This document shows, piece by piece, positions 50,979 to 62,216 of a stretch of 64,000 bases of DNA. The stretch lies in assembly GCA_041694155.1 (NCBI GenBank), contig JASMTS010000006.1, positions 62,001 through 126,000 of the forward strand, given 5' to 3'. Below the pieces are notes generated by a model. The model made no database searches. It saw only the letters and a list, made by a program, of their open reading frames with translations, and was not told where the DNA came from. Numbering within the stretch: the first letter of the stretch is position 1; each line of letters begins with the position of its first letter. A program made the translations under genes and the position numbers. Source of the DNA: JAAZVM01 sp041694155. GTDB taxonomy: Bacteria; Patescibacteriota; Gracilibacteria; BD1-5; UBA6164.

Positions 50979-53096
50979 ATGAAAAATTCGTCTAATTCTT
51001 TTGGTTCAAAATTATATAAAAATTGAACAGCATTATTTGTAGCATGAGCTTTAATGCAAGGATGTGCTTCAACTAATAATAGGGTTAATGATGTTATGTC
51101 AGTTAACCATGACGATTTAACTCCTCCCAGAGTTTCAACTAAAGACTCTCAAAATAATTTAGAAAATTATAGTGATACAAATAAAACAAATATTGTTTTA
51201 AATTGAAATCCAGATACTCAAAGCTGAAATTTACTTATTTCTAACGAAAATTCTAGATTAGAAATTTGATTACAAGATAGCGAATCAATGTGATTAGTTA
51301 CTTCAATAGAATATGCAAATGTATGAGATAAATGGTGAACATTAATAACAACTAACTTTTGAGATGAAAGACAATCATATTTAGTTACTTGATTATATAA
51401 ATGAGTTGATTTTTCAGCAAAAGCTACTGCATGATATTTAAGACAAGATTTTGAATGAGTGGATATTGGTCAAAAATATATTTGAGCTGAATTTTTAAAA
51501 GATTTTTCAAATATAGTAGAAAATTTTAGAGCTTGAATGTATGCTAATGCAACATTTACCGACTCTAAAACTTTATCGGTTACTCAAGTTTCAAGAGATG
51601 TTGAATGGTGAAAAGAAATAACTACAACTACTACTAGTTTTGAATGAGAGGATACTAAATCTGCATGATTCACTTTTGAATATGATTATGGTAATAGTAG
51701 TTTTGATGCTAATTTTTGACATACTAATATTTGAAATGGAGCTAATAATTATTGATTTTGATATACTTATAATGGATGAAAAATTAGACCTAGTATAGAA
51801 TATTCTAGATTAGATGGTGATTCATTTGATTCAGAAACATATAGAGGAAAAATAGATTATATTATTAGTGACTGATTATCTGTATGAGCAGCTTATGAAA
51901 GAATAAATTCTAGCTCTATGGATGATAATAGATTTATGCTTACATTCACTTATACTCCAGGATTAAAATCTTATCAAAATTCTAGAACTTATAATCATAT
52001 GAATCTTACTCATACTACTTGAGCAAGAGAAGCTATGTCTACTTTATACTGACAAAAAGAAACAAAAGTAACAACTGAATTTATTTTGGATAAATCAGCT
52101 CTTGATTCAAAAATTAATGAAGCATGAGCTTTAGATAAAAATAATTATACTCCTAATAGTTGGTCAGCTTTATCTACAGCATTAGCTGCTGCTGTTATTG
52201 TTAATAATGATGATAATTCAACTTTAGAAGAAGTTAAAACTGCTTTTAATAACTTGAATTTAGCTATAGATCAACTATCTGAAGTTGCTGATTTTTCAAC
52301 TTTGAATTCTACAATTGCAACAGCTCAATGACTAAATGAATCAGATTATACAACTACTAGTTGGTCTAATCTTCAAACATCTTTAACTAATGCTATACAA
52401 GTTAGAGATAACTCTAACTCTACTCAAACTCAAGTAGATCAAGCAAATACAAATTTACAATCTTCAATTTCATGACTTGAATTAGCTAATACTGCACCAA
52501 GTCAACCAAATGTTAGTGGAGATTCAACAGTTACTATATGAGATGCAATGAATTTAACATTTTCATCAACAGATGCAGAATGAAATAGTTTAACATATAG
52601 AGTTGTATCATGAACTATACCAGCATGAACAACATTTAACTCAAATGGTACATTATCATGAACTACAACTACTGTACAAAACGGTAGTTTCCAAGTAGTT
52701 GCAAATGATGGTAGTTTAGATAGTCCAGCAATTACAGTTAATTATGATGTAGAGGCTGCTCCTGTTGTTAATACTGCACCTACTACTTCAAATATATTAG
52801 TTACAGGTGATTTGCCTGGTTATGTTCCATTGGACATTTCTTTGGATATATCAGATGATGATTTATCACAAGTTACTTGGGAGCTTGAAATGTGATGAAC
52901 AGCTATAGAAGATTGATATAGTACAGGTACTTTTTCTCAAAGCTCATGAACATGAGACACTCTTAAAAACATAACATATACTCCTAGTAGATATGGTATT
53001 ACAGACACTAGTTCTAATGATGCTCGGGTACTTACTGTTACTATAACAGATAACTGATCTGGAGATGTACAAAACTACGTACTATATAGAGATTAA
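50979..53096 (+). CDS. FIVAR-domain surface lipoprotein (705 aa)
   Basis: 705 residues. N-terminus KNGTALFVAGALMQGCAS contains a lipobox L-M-Q-G-C, so the protein is lipidated and outside the membrane. Residues 90-350 are beta-rich (long runs such as FGFGYTYNGGKIRPSIEYS) and resemble an autotransporter-like or beta-barrel-type fold. From about residue 385 come two FIVAR modules: LDSKINEAGALDKNNYTPNSWSAL and LNSTIATAQGLNESDYTTTSWSNL, typical of cell-wall adhesins. The last part has cadherin-like Ig repeats (GDSTVTIGDAMNLTFSSTDAE). Adhesion or wall association inferred. Terminator follows. Confidence 0.82.
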
Positions 53097-53131
53097 AAAA
53101 AAAGTGATTTTATATAAAATCACTTTTTTTT
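53096..53131. terminator. shared terminator
   Basis: aaaaaaagtgatttta and taaaatcacttttttt are complementary around two bases; touches the stop codons of both convergent genes. Confidence 0.85.
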
Positions 53132-55598
53132 AGTCTTGTTCATATATAGTTACATAATCTATAAGTCAGTTCCATTGATTATTTCTATTATTATTTGATC
53201 ATATGTATATGTGTTGTAGATTATTATCTTTAGATAAATTATAACCATGAGGTTCAGATGCAGTAGTATTATCAAATATTTGCCATATTATATCTCAATT
53301 TTGATTCAAAATATGTAATCTGAAATCATTTTCATCTACATATAATAATATTTTATAAAATTTATCATCATCTAGATTACTTCTAGTTATTTTACTAAAT
53401 ATATCTATTTCATTAGAAAATTCCATAGATTGGTCAGTTTTATCTAGAACATATAATTTTCAATTTTGTTGATAAAGACCAACTCAATTTGGTCAAGTTT
53501 CAAATAAATATCTATCGGTAGAATCATTTCTTTTTAATTCTTTTCATCTTACTGATATCTCTATGGCATACTGGTCATCATTTAATATTCATGAGTATTT
53601 TAAATAATCTTGTCATCAAGGATTTGAACTACAAATTCCCAAAAAACAACTTTGATTACCTATGTTATCTATATATATACTTTTATTTGCTGATTTTGAA
53701 TAAAAATTATATTGTCATTTAGTCCAGCTATTATCTATCAAACTATAGTTTGCTCTACTTCAATGATCTAAGGCATTTGTATTATAATTAGGATAGACAT
53801 TTCATCAATTTTTGTTGCTAAGTTTATACAAATTATTTTGACTACTACTATCATCATTATAAGGTATGTGAGCATATACACTCCAATCTTCGTCATCACC
53901 TGATATGTTATTTTCTACACATTCTCATCATAATGTAACTCAACTACAATCTGATATACAAGACATAGTTTTTTCTCAAGGAAGTGTTCATGGTGTGTAT
54001 CCTTCGTCACAGAATACTTGTTCTGTTTGTTGTACTGGTAAATAATTTAAGTCAGAGTCACATTTTAAGTTCATTACTAGTTTTTTAACTCAGTTCTCTA
54101 TATCTTTTCATTGAGATGTTATTCATGTTGTTATTTCTCATTCTTGTATATTTAAAGTACCTAATCAAACAGTGAAGTCATAAATTATTCATGTTTCAAC
54201 ATGTTCTACATTTCTATTGTATGATAATGGGCATGTATCAGGCTTACTACAATTTGGATATTTATAACTATTATTTCATTCTAATATTCAATCATTACAA
54301 AATCTTGTTTCTGTGTAATCACTACAATTAATTGATTCTCTTTGAGAAAAAGCTTGTATTTCTGATTGGTCACTTATCTCTACTTCTCATAAGTAACAAC
54401 TTTGTCATATTTCTTCTACTGTTGTATCAATAGTTTCTGTATTGTCAGTAGTTACTATGTTTGTTTGTTCAAAGTTCATAGCTGATACCATTTTTTCTAC
54501 TACTGGTCTTTCTATGGTGCTTATATCTATTTCTTGAATAGTATTTCAATCAAATTTTATAACTTTTCAATCCATACTAGATGAGCTTGTATCTAATATT
54601 TCAGGAGCTATTTGGTCATTATATATAGTGTCTTCTATTTGTTTAGAAATAACTGCAGGTTCTCTTGTTATTTGTTCTTTTGATATATTTAAAGGTATTT
54701 TCTTTACTTCTACTTTTCATTTTTCTACTGTTACTTGAGTGTCTGTACCATTAGTATCTACACCAAATATAGTTCATCTAACAGATGCAGTTGTATCTGT
54801 CGTAAATATGTCAAAGCTTGATTCATCATCAAGAGATGTAGCTTGAGTCCATATGCTACCAGCATCCAAAAATATTTTTACTTTTGATACTAGGTTGTTT
54901 TCTTTTGGGAAATCCATTTGAGCAAGTACCAAACTAGTACCATTATCTATAACAGAAGTAGAACCATCAGAAAAATATAACTCTAGTTGTCATCAGGAAT
55001 TATTTGTTATTTCGTCTCATTCATAATAGACATTACCTTCGCTATCCCTAGCTGTTAATAATTTTTCTTCTGGGTTGTAAGGCAAGTAAGGACCTTTATC
55101 TATAACGAAGTTATTAGAATTATGATCTCTTATAAGGTTATAAATGCCATTTTCAGCAGAATAGTTTCATTGTACTTTTGCTCTGTGTCATTCTTCATTG
55201 AATAATACTCATGCTACTTCAAATTGATTAGAATCAATTGCTACTCAGTAACTGTAGTATTGATTTGTTCTAGGGTCAAGAGGTGTTATATTTAAGTACC
55301 TATTGTCCAAAGTATCTTGAGTTACTTTTCAATATACTCAATAAGCTTCTGATTTATCGTGTGCATAACTACCACTTTGAGTATAATAATTTTTATTTCA
55401 ATTAGGTTCTGGTAGTTTGTTTCATTCATTACTCATTGATATAAATCAATTTTGTAAAGTTGCAAGGTCTGCTATAACTTTGGAATTGTTGGAATTATTT
55501 TTTATGTTATTTGTAGCTGTAGTTGCAACTATAGCCAAAACAACAAGTATAGAAATACTTATTATTATTTCTACAAAAGAAAAAGCTCTTTTATTCAT
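53130..55598 (-). CDS. giant prepilin-like protein with FecR-like and lectin-like domains
   Basis: 822 residues. N-terminus NKRA|FSFVEIIISISILVVLAIV is a prepilin signal with Glu at +5. Domain of about residue 60-200 resembles other Gracilibacteria-type pilins (aromatic/Asn-rich). Around residues 265-310: FDIFTTDTTASVRGTIFGVDTNGTDTQVTVEKGKVEV, the FecR signature (T-x-x-a-x-V-R-G-T-x-F). Further on, a Cys-rich region (CSDYTETRFCNDG, NCSKPDTCPL, QVFCDEGYTPG, SCISDCSGVTLGGECVE) and a C-terminal concanavalin-like lectin fold ending DYVTIYEQD. One of the largest surface proteins here; likely a pilus adhesin. Convergent with the FIVAR gene. Confidence 0.8.
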
Positions 55599-55645
55599 AA
55601 GCTAAATAATATTATAAAACAAAAAAAGTGACTTTATTATACTAA

Positions 55646-55715
55646 AAATACTAAAAAAATAATAATTTTAATTAAAAAACATTTTGACAAAAAAATATAA
55701 TGTTTTTTAGTATTT
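55646..55715. repeat. nested inverted repeats in the intergenic region
   Basis: aaatactaaaaaa (55646-55658) pairs perfectly with ttttttagtattt (55703-55715), and inside it aaaaaacatt (55674-55683) with aatgtttttt. The 190-base gap between the pilin start and the thrS leader otherwise holds only AT-rich DNA. Could be a terminator remnant or operator. Confidence 0.4.
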
Positions 55716-55730
55716 AATATAAAATAGTTT

Positions 55731-55758
55731 TTGACTTTTGGATATATATACATATATT
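55731..55758 (+). promoter_or_regulatory. promoter of the thrS leader
   Basis: -35 TTGACT (55731-55736), 16-base spacer, -10 TATATT (55753-55758); start of transcription near 55765. The same -35 box occurs before dapD, tRNA-Gln and the gene at 45685. Confidence 0.6.
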
Positions 55759-55788
55759 AAAAATAACTATTTCTTAACAAGGTAGATC

Positions 55789-55845
55789 GTGAACCTAGCA
55801 TGACTTGTAACCATTACTACAACTAATACTACTTCTATTAAATAA
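55789..55845 (+). CDS. thrS leader peptide (18 aa, Thr-rich)
   Basis: GTG start, reading M-N-L-A-G-L-V-T-I-T-T-T-N-T-T-S-I-K-UAA, with the one UGA read as Gly. Six of the last eleven residues are threonine (ACC, ACT, ACA, ACT, ACT, ACT). A 10-bp stem (55768-55777 with 55869-55878) can enclose the whole peptide, and an intrinsic terminator follows at 55895. This is the arrangement of amino-acid attenuators such as thrL of E. coli: ribosome stalling at Thr codons when charged tRNA-Thr is low would prevent the terminator. No SD is seen. The alternative ATG at 55800 gives an unrelated eight-residue peptide. Confidence 0.6.
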
Positions 55846-55894
55846 AATAGGGGATTTTTGTTAGGAATTTAAGAAATATGCAAACTAAAAAACA

Positions 55895-55932
55895 AAAACT
55901 CTTATTTATCAAAATGAGAGTTTTTTATTTTT
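55895..55932 (+). terminator. attenuator terminator upstream of thrS
   Basis: AAAACTCTTATTT (55895-55907) pairs with AAATGAGAGTTTT (55912-55924), one G-U, four-base loop, followed by a T-run. It lies 28 bases before the thrS start and after the Thr-rich leader. A 10-bp alternative pairing in the leader could compete for it. Confidence 0.8.
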
Positions 55933-55960
55933 AATTATTAACTAAATTAATAAAAATATT

Positions 55961-57835
55961 ATGGCTGATTTATCTACAAAGAGACATTCTCTCGCTCATA
56001 TAATGGCTCAAGCTGTCAAACAAAATTTTCCTGGAGTTAAAATAGCTACAGGTCCAGATACTGAAGATGGTTTTTATTATGATTTTGATTTTTGAGATGT
56101 AGAATTTTCTGATAAAGATCTCAAAAAAATAGAAAAAACAATGAAAAAAATAATAACTCAAAATCAAGAATTCAAAAGCTTCGAAACAGATTATTCAAAG
56201 GCTAGAGAAGTATTAAAAGCTATGGACGAAGAATTCAAAACAGAATTAATAGATAGGTTTGAAAGTTGAGATTTCAAAAACAAAGAAAAACTATCAGATA
56301 AAATAAGTTTTTATTATAATGTTTCAAAATGAAAAGCATCAAATGAAGATTTGCAAAATTTTTTGATAGATAATAATCTTGAAAAATTTGAAGACCTTGA
56401 TGGAGACCAAGTTAAAAATTTAAAATTTATAGATATGTGTACTGGGCCTCATGTATCTAATACAAAAGAAATAGATCCTAATAGTTTTAAGCTTGCTAGA
56501 GTAGCATGAGCATATTGGTTAGGTAATGCAGAAAACAAACAATTAACTAGAATATATGCCTATGCTTTTGATACAAAAGAAGAATTAGATGCTCATTTAA
56601 AAATGCTTGAAGAGGCTAAAAAAAGAGATCATAGGATTATTGGTCAAAAACTTAAACTTTTTACTATATCTGACCTTATAGGTCCTGGTTTGCCACTAAT
56701 GCAGCCAGCTGGTATGATAATAAGACAAGAAATAGAAAAATATTTATGGGATTTACACAAAAATAGGTGATACGAAAGAGTTTGGACTCCTCATTTGGCA
56801 AAAGAATCTTTATATGAAACATCAGGTCATGCTGGTCACTATTTGGATGATATGTTCAAAGTTTTTGGTGGTACAAGTAAAGAAACTTTTTTCTTAAAAC
56901 CTATGAATTGTCCTCATCATATGCAAATATTTGCAGATAATAGATTTAGCTATAGAGATATGCCTGTTAGATATTTTGAGCCTGCAACAGTTTATAGAGA
57001 TGAAAAATCAGGTCAATTATCAGGGCTTACTAGAGTTAGAGCTATTACTCAAGATGATGGTCACTTGTTTTGTAGAATAAATCAAATAAAAGATGAAGTA
57101 AAATCAATAACTGATATAATAAAAGAATATTATACAACTCTTGGTATGACTGATGAGTATTGGGTTTCTTTATCTGTTAGAGGTGAAGATAAATCTAAGT
57201 ATTTAGGTGGTGAAGATGTTTGGCAACAAGCCGAATCAGCACTAGAAGAAGCTAGTAAAGAAAATGACCTCCCATATCACAGGGTAGAATGAGAGGCTGC
57301 ATTTTATGGTCCAAAATTAGATTTTATGTTCAAAGATGCTATAGGTAGAGAATGGCAATTGGCTACTATACAATGTGATTTTAACTTGCCTGAAAGATTT
57401 GATTTGAGCTTTACAAATGAAAACAATGAGCAAGAAAGACCAGTTGTTATACATAGAGCTATATCTGGTAGCTTGGAGAGAGGTATGTGAGTACTTATAG
57501 AACATTTTGCTTGAGTATTTCCACTTTGGTTATCTCCAAGACAAGTTATAGTTGTTCCTGTTTTACCAATGTTTGATGATTATGCTGAAGATGTATTAAA
57601 ACAATTGAGAAACTCTTGAATAAGAGCTTCATGAGATTTTTCTACTGACTGACTTAACAAAAAAATAAGAAATGCTGAAAAAATGCATAATAATTATATA
57701 CTTGTTATAGGTGAACAAGAACAAAATGATTGAACTGTAGCTGTTAGAAACTACAAAACAAAAGAACAAACAGTTGAAAAAGTATCAGATTTTAAATCTA
57801 GATTATTAGATGAAATAAATAATAAATCATTATAA
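55961..57835 (+). CDS. thrS: threonyl-tRNA synthetase
   Basis: 624 residues. Charges tRNA-Thr. The N-terminal TGS domain is absent; the protein begins with the editing-like domain: RHSLAHIMAQAVKQNF and GPDTEDGFYYDFDF, with HxxxH. Then CTGPHVSNTKEI, YWLGNAENKQLTRIYAYAFDT, the catalytic core with MQPAGMIIRQEIE, PMNCPHHMQIFADNRFSYRDMPVRYFE (zinc Cys near residue 318), VYRDEKSGQLSGLTRVRAITQDDGHLF and a C-terminal anticodon-binding domain. Length fits TGS-less forms. Uses more GGT and fewer UGA glycines than neighbours. Controlled by the upstream leader. Confidence 0.96.
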
Positions 57836-57844
57836 AAATAAATA

Positions 57845-57872
57845 AAAACTCCTTATTTTAAGGGGTTTTTAT
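57845..57872 (+). terminator. intrinsic terminator of thrS
   Basis: aaaaactcctta and taaggggttttt pair with one G-U around three T; a T-run follows. Confidence 0.85.
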
Positions 57873-57972
57873 TATTGACAATTATTAAAAATAGTTTAAA
57901 AGTATTGACAAATAATAAAAAATATGTATAAACTCTTACGAATTATTATATTTTTGTAAAAAATAAATAAAT

Positions 57973-58965
57973 ATGAATATAAATAAATGATCATGACTAT
58001 TAGATAAACAGTCAGAACAGTTATTACAAAAACTTACTTGAAGAAGTGTTTCTGAGTTGATGCATTTGGCTGAACAAGATGATCAGTTACAAGTATTGAA
58101 TGAATATAGATGAGCATTATCTCTATGGGCAGAACATACAAATGATACAAAACAAAAAGTTATAGTTACACTTGATGGTAGAGATACAGCTTGAAAAGGT
58201 AGTAATATAAAGAGAGTAACCGAATATTTTGATTTAAAAAGATATAGTGAGGTAGCTTTTGGAATACCAAAATTAGAAGAAAGGTTTGAATATAATTGGT
58301 TTGCTAGATATATGCATCATTTTCCAAAAGAATGAGAGGTTACTTTTTTTGATAGATCATGGTATAATAGAGCTTGAGTTGAAGCTGCTATGTGATTTTG
58401 TACCAAAGAAGAGTATGATTGGTTTATGCAAAATGTAAACGAATTTGAAAATGATAAAATTATAGAAGAAGGTATAAAATTTATAAAAGTCTATCTATCT
58501 ATAACAAAATCTACACAAAAACATAGACTTAAAAAAAGAGAATCAGCAAGAAAAAGATGGAAATCTAGTCCTATAGATAGAGTAGCCCAAGAAAAATGGA
58601 ATTATTATACTCTTGCTAAGGCAAAAATACTGGAATTGACAGATAGTGAACATGCTCCTTGGACAGTTCTTGATTCAAATGAAAAATGGTTATCTTCAAT
58701 CGAAATAATTAAATCAATTATTAATACAAATGAAGAAGTCGCAAATATAGTACAAAATGATTTATCAATAGATCTTAGACCAAATAGAGAAATATCTAGA
58801 ACAGCCACAGAAGAATTAAAAAGAATGAATGAAAAAGGGTATTTAGATAAAATGAAAAAAGAGTTTCACTTCAGAGAAGCTTCACAAGAAGAACAACAAA
58901 AAATATCTGAAATGAGAGAAGACTTTATATTTGATAGGGATTCTTATACTTATATAGCAAAATAA
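57973..58965 (+). CDS. ppk2: polyphosphate kinase 2 family
   Basis: 330 residues. PPK2 enzymes make nucleotides from polyphosphate (or the reverse). The PPK2 core is clear: VIVTLDGRDTAGKGSNIKRVTEYFD near residue 60-85 (Walker A with GRDTAGKG), then EERFEYNWFARYMHHFPKEGEVTFFDRSWYNRAGVEAAMGF (Walker B D-R-S-W-Y-N-R) and KVYLSITKSTQKHRLKKRES (lid). Regenerating ATP or GTP from polyphosphate is plausible for an organism with little energy metabolism; this is inference. UGA gives both G of the A-G-K-G loop. Confidence 0.93.
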
Positions 58966-58996
58966 AAAGATAGTTTTATAAAACTATCTTTTTATT
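58965..58996 (+). terminator. intrinsic terminator of ppk2
   Basis: aaaaagatagtttta and taaaactatcttttt are complementary with almost no loop, T-run after. Confidence 0.85.
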
Positions 58997-59065
58997 TTTT
59001 TGTTTGATTTTTTTAAATTACTATATAATATATAGTCATAATATATTATTTATTTAAAAAATTTA

Positions 59066-60682
59066 ATGAAAGCAAGTGATTTATTTGTAACTACACTTAT
59101 CAATAGATGAGTAAAAGTTATATACTGAGTTCCGTGAGAAGAAAACCTAGATTTGGTTGATAGTATTAGAAAATCTTGAAAAATAGAACTTATAGTTACT
59201 CGTAATGAACAAACAGCTGTTTTTATGGCTGCAACTTATTGAAGATTAACATGAGAAATAGGTGTTGCATTAGCTACATTATGACCTTGAGCCACTAATA
59301 TGGTTACATGAGTAGCTTTTGCTCAATTATGATGATTTCCAATAATGGTAATAACTGGTCAAAAACCAATAAAAAAATCAAAACAATGATTTTTTCAAAT
59401 AATAGATGTTGTTTCTATGATGAGACCCATAGTTAAATGTTCAAAATCTATAATATGACCTGAAAGAATACCTTTTATACTTAATAATGCTATAGATTTA
59501 GCTACATCTGAAAGACCTTGAGCTGTTGCTATTGAGTTGCCTGAAGATATAGCTGCTGAACATGCTTCAGCTGATTGAATAAATTTTGTTACCAATAAGG
59601 TTAGAAGACCAGTAATTGATGAAAAATCTATAAAAATATTAGTTTGAGAACTAGAAAAAGCAAAATCTCCTATAATACTTATATGAGCAGGAGCTAATAG
59701 GAAAAGGATAACTAAATATCTATCACTTTTTATAGAAAAATATAATATACCATTTTTTAATTCACAGATGTGAAAATGAGTAGTAGATGAATCTATGAAT
59801 CAATATTTATGAACTGCTGCTGTTTCTGATGGTGATTATATACATGATGCTATAAAAAAATCAGATTTAATTATTTCTGTTTGATATGATCCAGTAGAAA
59901 AACCTACTCATCTTATATGAGCTTGATTAATAAAAACCATTCATGTCAATTTTTATGAAACAAATTCTGATTCTACATATAGTCCATATTTAGAAATAGT
60001 ATGAGATATAGGAAATACATTTTGGCAATTGTATGAAGCACAAATAAAACAAGATTGGGATTTTGAAGATATATATAAAATAAGAAATGATTATAGTAAG
60101 GTTATAAATAAAAATATAGAAGATGAAGATATGTGAAATAATATATTATGACCTAGAAAGCTTGTTCAGGATGTTAGAAGTGTAATGTCCAAATCTGATA
60201 TAGTTGCCTTGGATAACTGATTATACAAAGTTTGGTTTGCTAGAAATTATACTACTTATGAACCAAATACATTATTGCTTGATAATGCTTTAGCTACTAT
60301 GTGAGCTTGAGTAGCATCATGAATGGAGGCAAAAAGAATCAATCCAGACAAACAAGTAGTTGTTGTTACATGAGATGGTTGACTTGTTATGAATTTGTGA
60401 GACTTGGAAACTGTTGTTAGATTGTGACTTGATTTGACAGTTGTTGTACTTAATAATGGTAGCTATTGAATGATAAAATGGAAACAGGTATGATGAAATA
60501 TGCCTATGTGGTGAATGGATTTTGGGAATCCTGATTTTGTAAAAATGGCAGAAAGTTTTTGAGGTATATGATATAGAGTAGAAAACAAAAATGATTTCAA
60601 AAAAACACTAGAAAATGCAAATAAACAAAAATGATTAAAAATAATTGATGTTTTATTTGACTACCCAAAGGATATTAATTAA
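59066..60682 (+). CDS. thiamine-pyrophosphate enzyme, acetolactate-synthase-like
   Basis: 538 residues, TPP-enzyme length. Pyr domain: FVTTLINRGVKVIYGVPGEENLDLVDSI, then RNEQTAVFMAATYGRLTGEIGVALATLGPGATNMVTGVAFAQLGGFPIMVITGQKP, with the catalytic Glu. PP domain: the TPP motif GDGGLVMNLGDLETVVRLGLDLTVVVLNN near residue 435 followed by GMIKWKQ. This closely resembles the catabolic acetolactate synthase (AlsS) or the large IlvB-type subunit: two pyruvate to acetolactate plus CO2. No regulatory subunit is next to it. The next gene is an aldehyde dehydrogenase 31 bases on, so they may act together. Confidence 0.88.
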
Positions 60683-60713
60683 TATAAAAATATTAAATAC
60701 TAAATATATAAAT

Positions 60714-62081
60714 ATGACTAAAACAATAAAATCAATAAATCCTTTTACAGAAGAACTTAATCAAGAGTTTGATGTTTTAACAAGAGAAGAGTTAGACCAA
60801 AAAATTGATACTTGATATAATGCTTTTTTAAAATGGAAAAATACTCCAAATAGTGAAAAAAAAGAATTATTCTTAAATTTATCCAAATTAATAGAACAAA
60901 AAAAAGAAGAATTAGCTGAAATAGAAACAAAAGAAATGTGAATGCTATATGATTTTAGTTTGGCTTGAATATCAAAAACTTCTAAACTTGTAGAATGGTT
61001 TGCTAATAATTTTGAAGATGTATTAAAACAAGAAGAGTATGAAACAGAATGATTAACAGTAAAAACTCAATATGACCCTATATGAGTTATATACTGAATT
61101 GCTCCTTGGAATTTTCCTTTTAATCAAGTACTGAGAGCTGCCGTACCTAATATATTAGCTTGAAATACTACTGTTTATAAGCATGCTTCAAATGTTCCTT
61201 TGGCATGACAAAAAATAGAAGAATTATTTTTGGAAGCAGGTTTTCCAGAATGAATTTATCAAAATATAATAATTTCATCTAAAGAAAGTGAATATATATT
61301 GTCTAGAAAAGAAATTGCATGAACAAATCTTACATGAAGCGAATGAGCATGAACTGCTATTTGATCATTAGCATGAAAATATTTAAAACCTAGTGTTTTA
61401 GAATTATGATGAAATGATGCTTTTATAGTATGTGATACTGATGATTTGAAATCACTTGCAATAGAAGCTGTTAAAGCAAGAATATCAAATAATTGACAAA
61501 AATGTAACTCTTCAAAAAGATTCATAGTTAGAGAAGAACAATATGATGATTTTTGTAAATATTTTACTCAATATACAGAAAATTTAATTATTTGAGATCC
61601 TATGGATTCAAATACTCAAATTTGACCAATGGCAAAAAAAGATTTGGTTGAAGAAATAGATAAACAAGTTAAAGCAACTGTAGAAGAATGAGCTACTTTA
61701 TTGACAGGATGACATATTATTGATAGAAAATGATATTTTTATGCTCCTACTGTACTAGCTGATGTTACTCCTGAAATGACTTCTTATAATGAAGAAATAT
61801 TTGGTCCTGTGGCATCAATAATAAAAGTCAAAGACCTAGATGAAGCTATAGAAATAGCTAATAATAGTGATTTTTGATTATGTGGAGCTGTATACTGAGA
61901 TAATGATGAACAAACAAGAGAAGTAGCTTCAAAAATAGAAACATGAATGGTTTTTATAAATAAACCAGCATGATCTAGAGCTAGTCTTCCTTTTGGATGA
62001 GTGAAAAAATCATGATATGGTAAAGAAAACTGACCTGAATGATTAAAAGCTTTTACCAATAAAAAAGTTATTGTATATTAG
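60714..62081 (+). CDS. NAD(P)-dependent aldehyde dehydrogenase (succinate-semialdehyde type)
   Basis: 455 residues. ALDH fold with cofactor domain GVIYGIAPWNFPFNQVLRAAVPNILAGNTTVYKHASNVPL, catalytic Glu in LELGGNDAFIV near residue 230, nucleophilic Cys in NNGQKCNSSKRFIV near 263, and EEIFGPVASIIKVKDLDEAI plus GMVFINKPAGSRASLPFGGVKKSGYGKENGPEGLKAF near the end. The ending resembles succinate-semialdehyde (GabD/SSADH) and related enzymes. Many glycines are UGA. Substrate not determined; 31 bases after the acetolactate-type gene. UAG stop. Confidence 0.92.
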
Positions 62082-62090
62082 TAGATTATA

Positions 62091-62140
62091 AAACAAAAAA
62101 AATAAACCTAATTTTTTAAAGGTTTATTTTTTTGTTTTTT
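62091..62140 (+). terminator. intrinsic terminator of the aldehyde dehydrogenase
   Basis: aaacaaaaaaaataaacct and aggtttatttttttgttt pair around ten bases; long T-run. Confidence 0.85.
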
Positions 62141-62200
62141 TTATAAAAAATATTATATTATATTCGATATAACTCAATAGTTAGCATGAAAAAACTAAAT

Positions 62201-62209
62201 GGGGGGGGG
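62201..62209 (+). repeat. run of nine G in an AT-rich genome
   Basis: Nine consecutive G followed by tgatttt ATG. The run continues into GGTGAT and so forms an extended Shine-Dalgarno with G-U wobble. A change of one G would also join an upstream ATG (62186) with the downstream frame, so slippage could switch translation. Could also be an assembly artefact. Confidence 0.7.
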
Positions 62210-62216
62210 TGATTTT

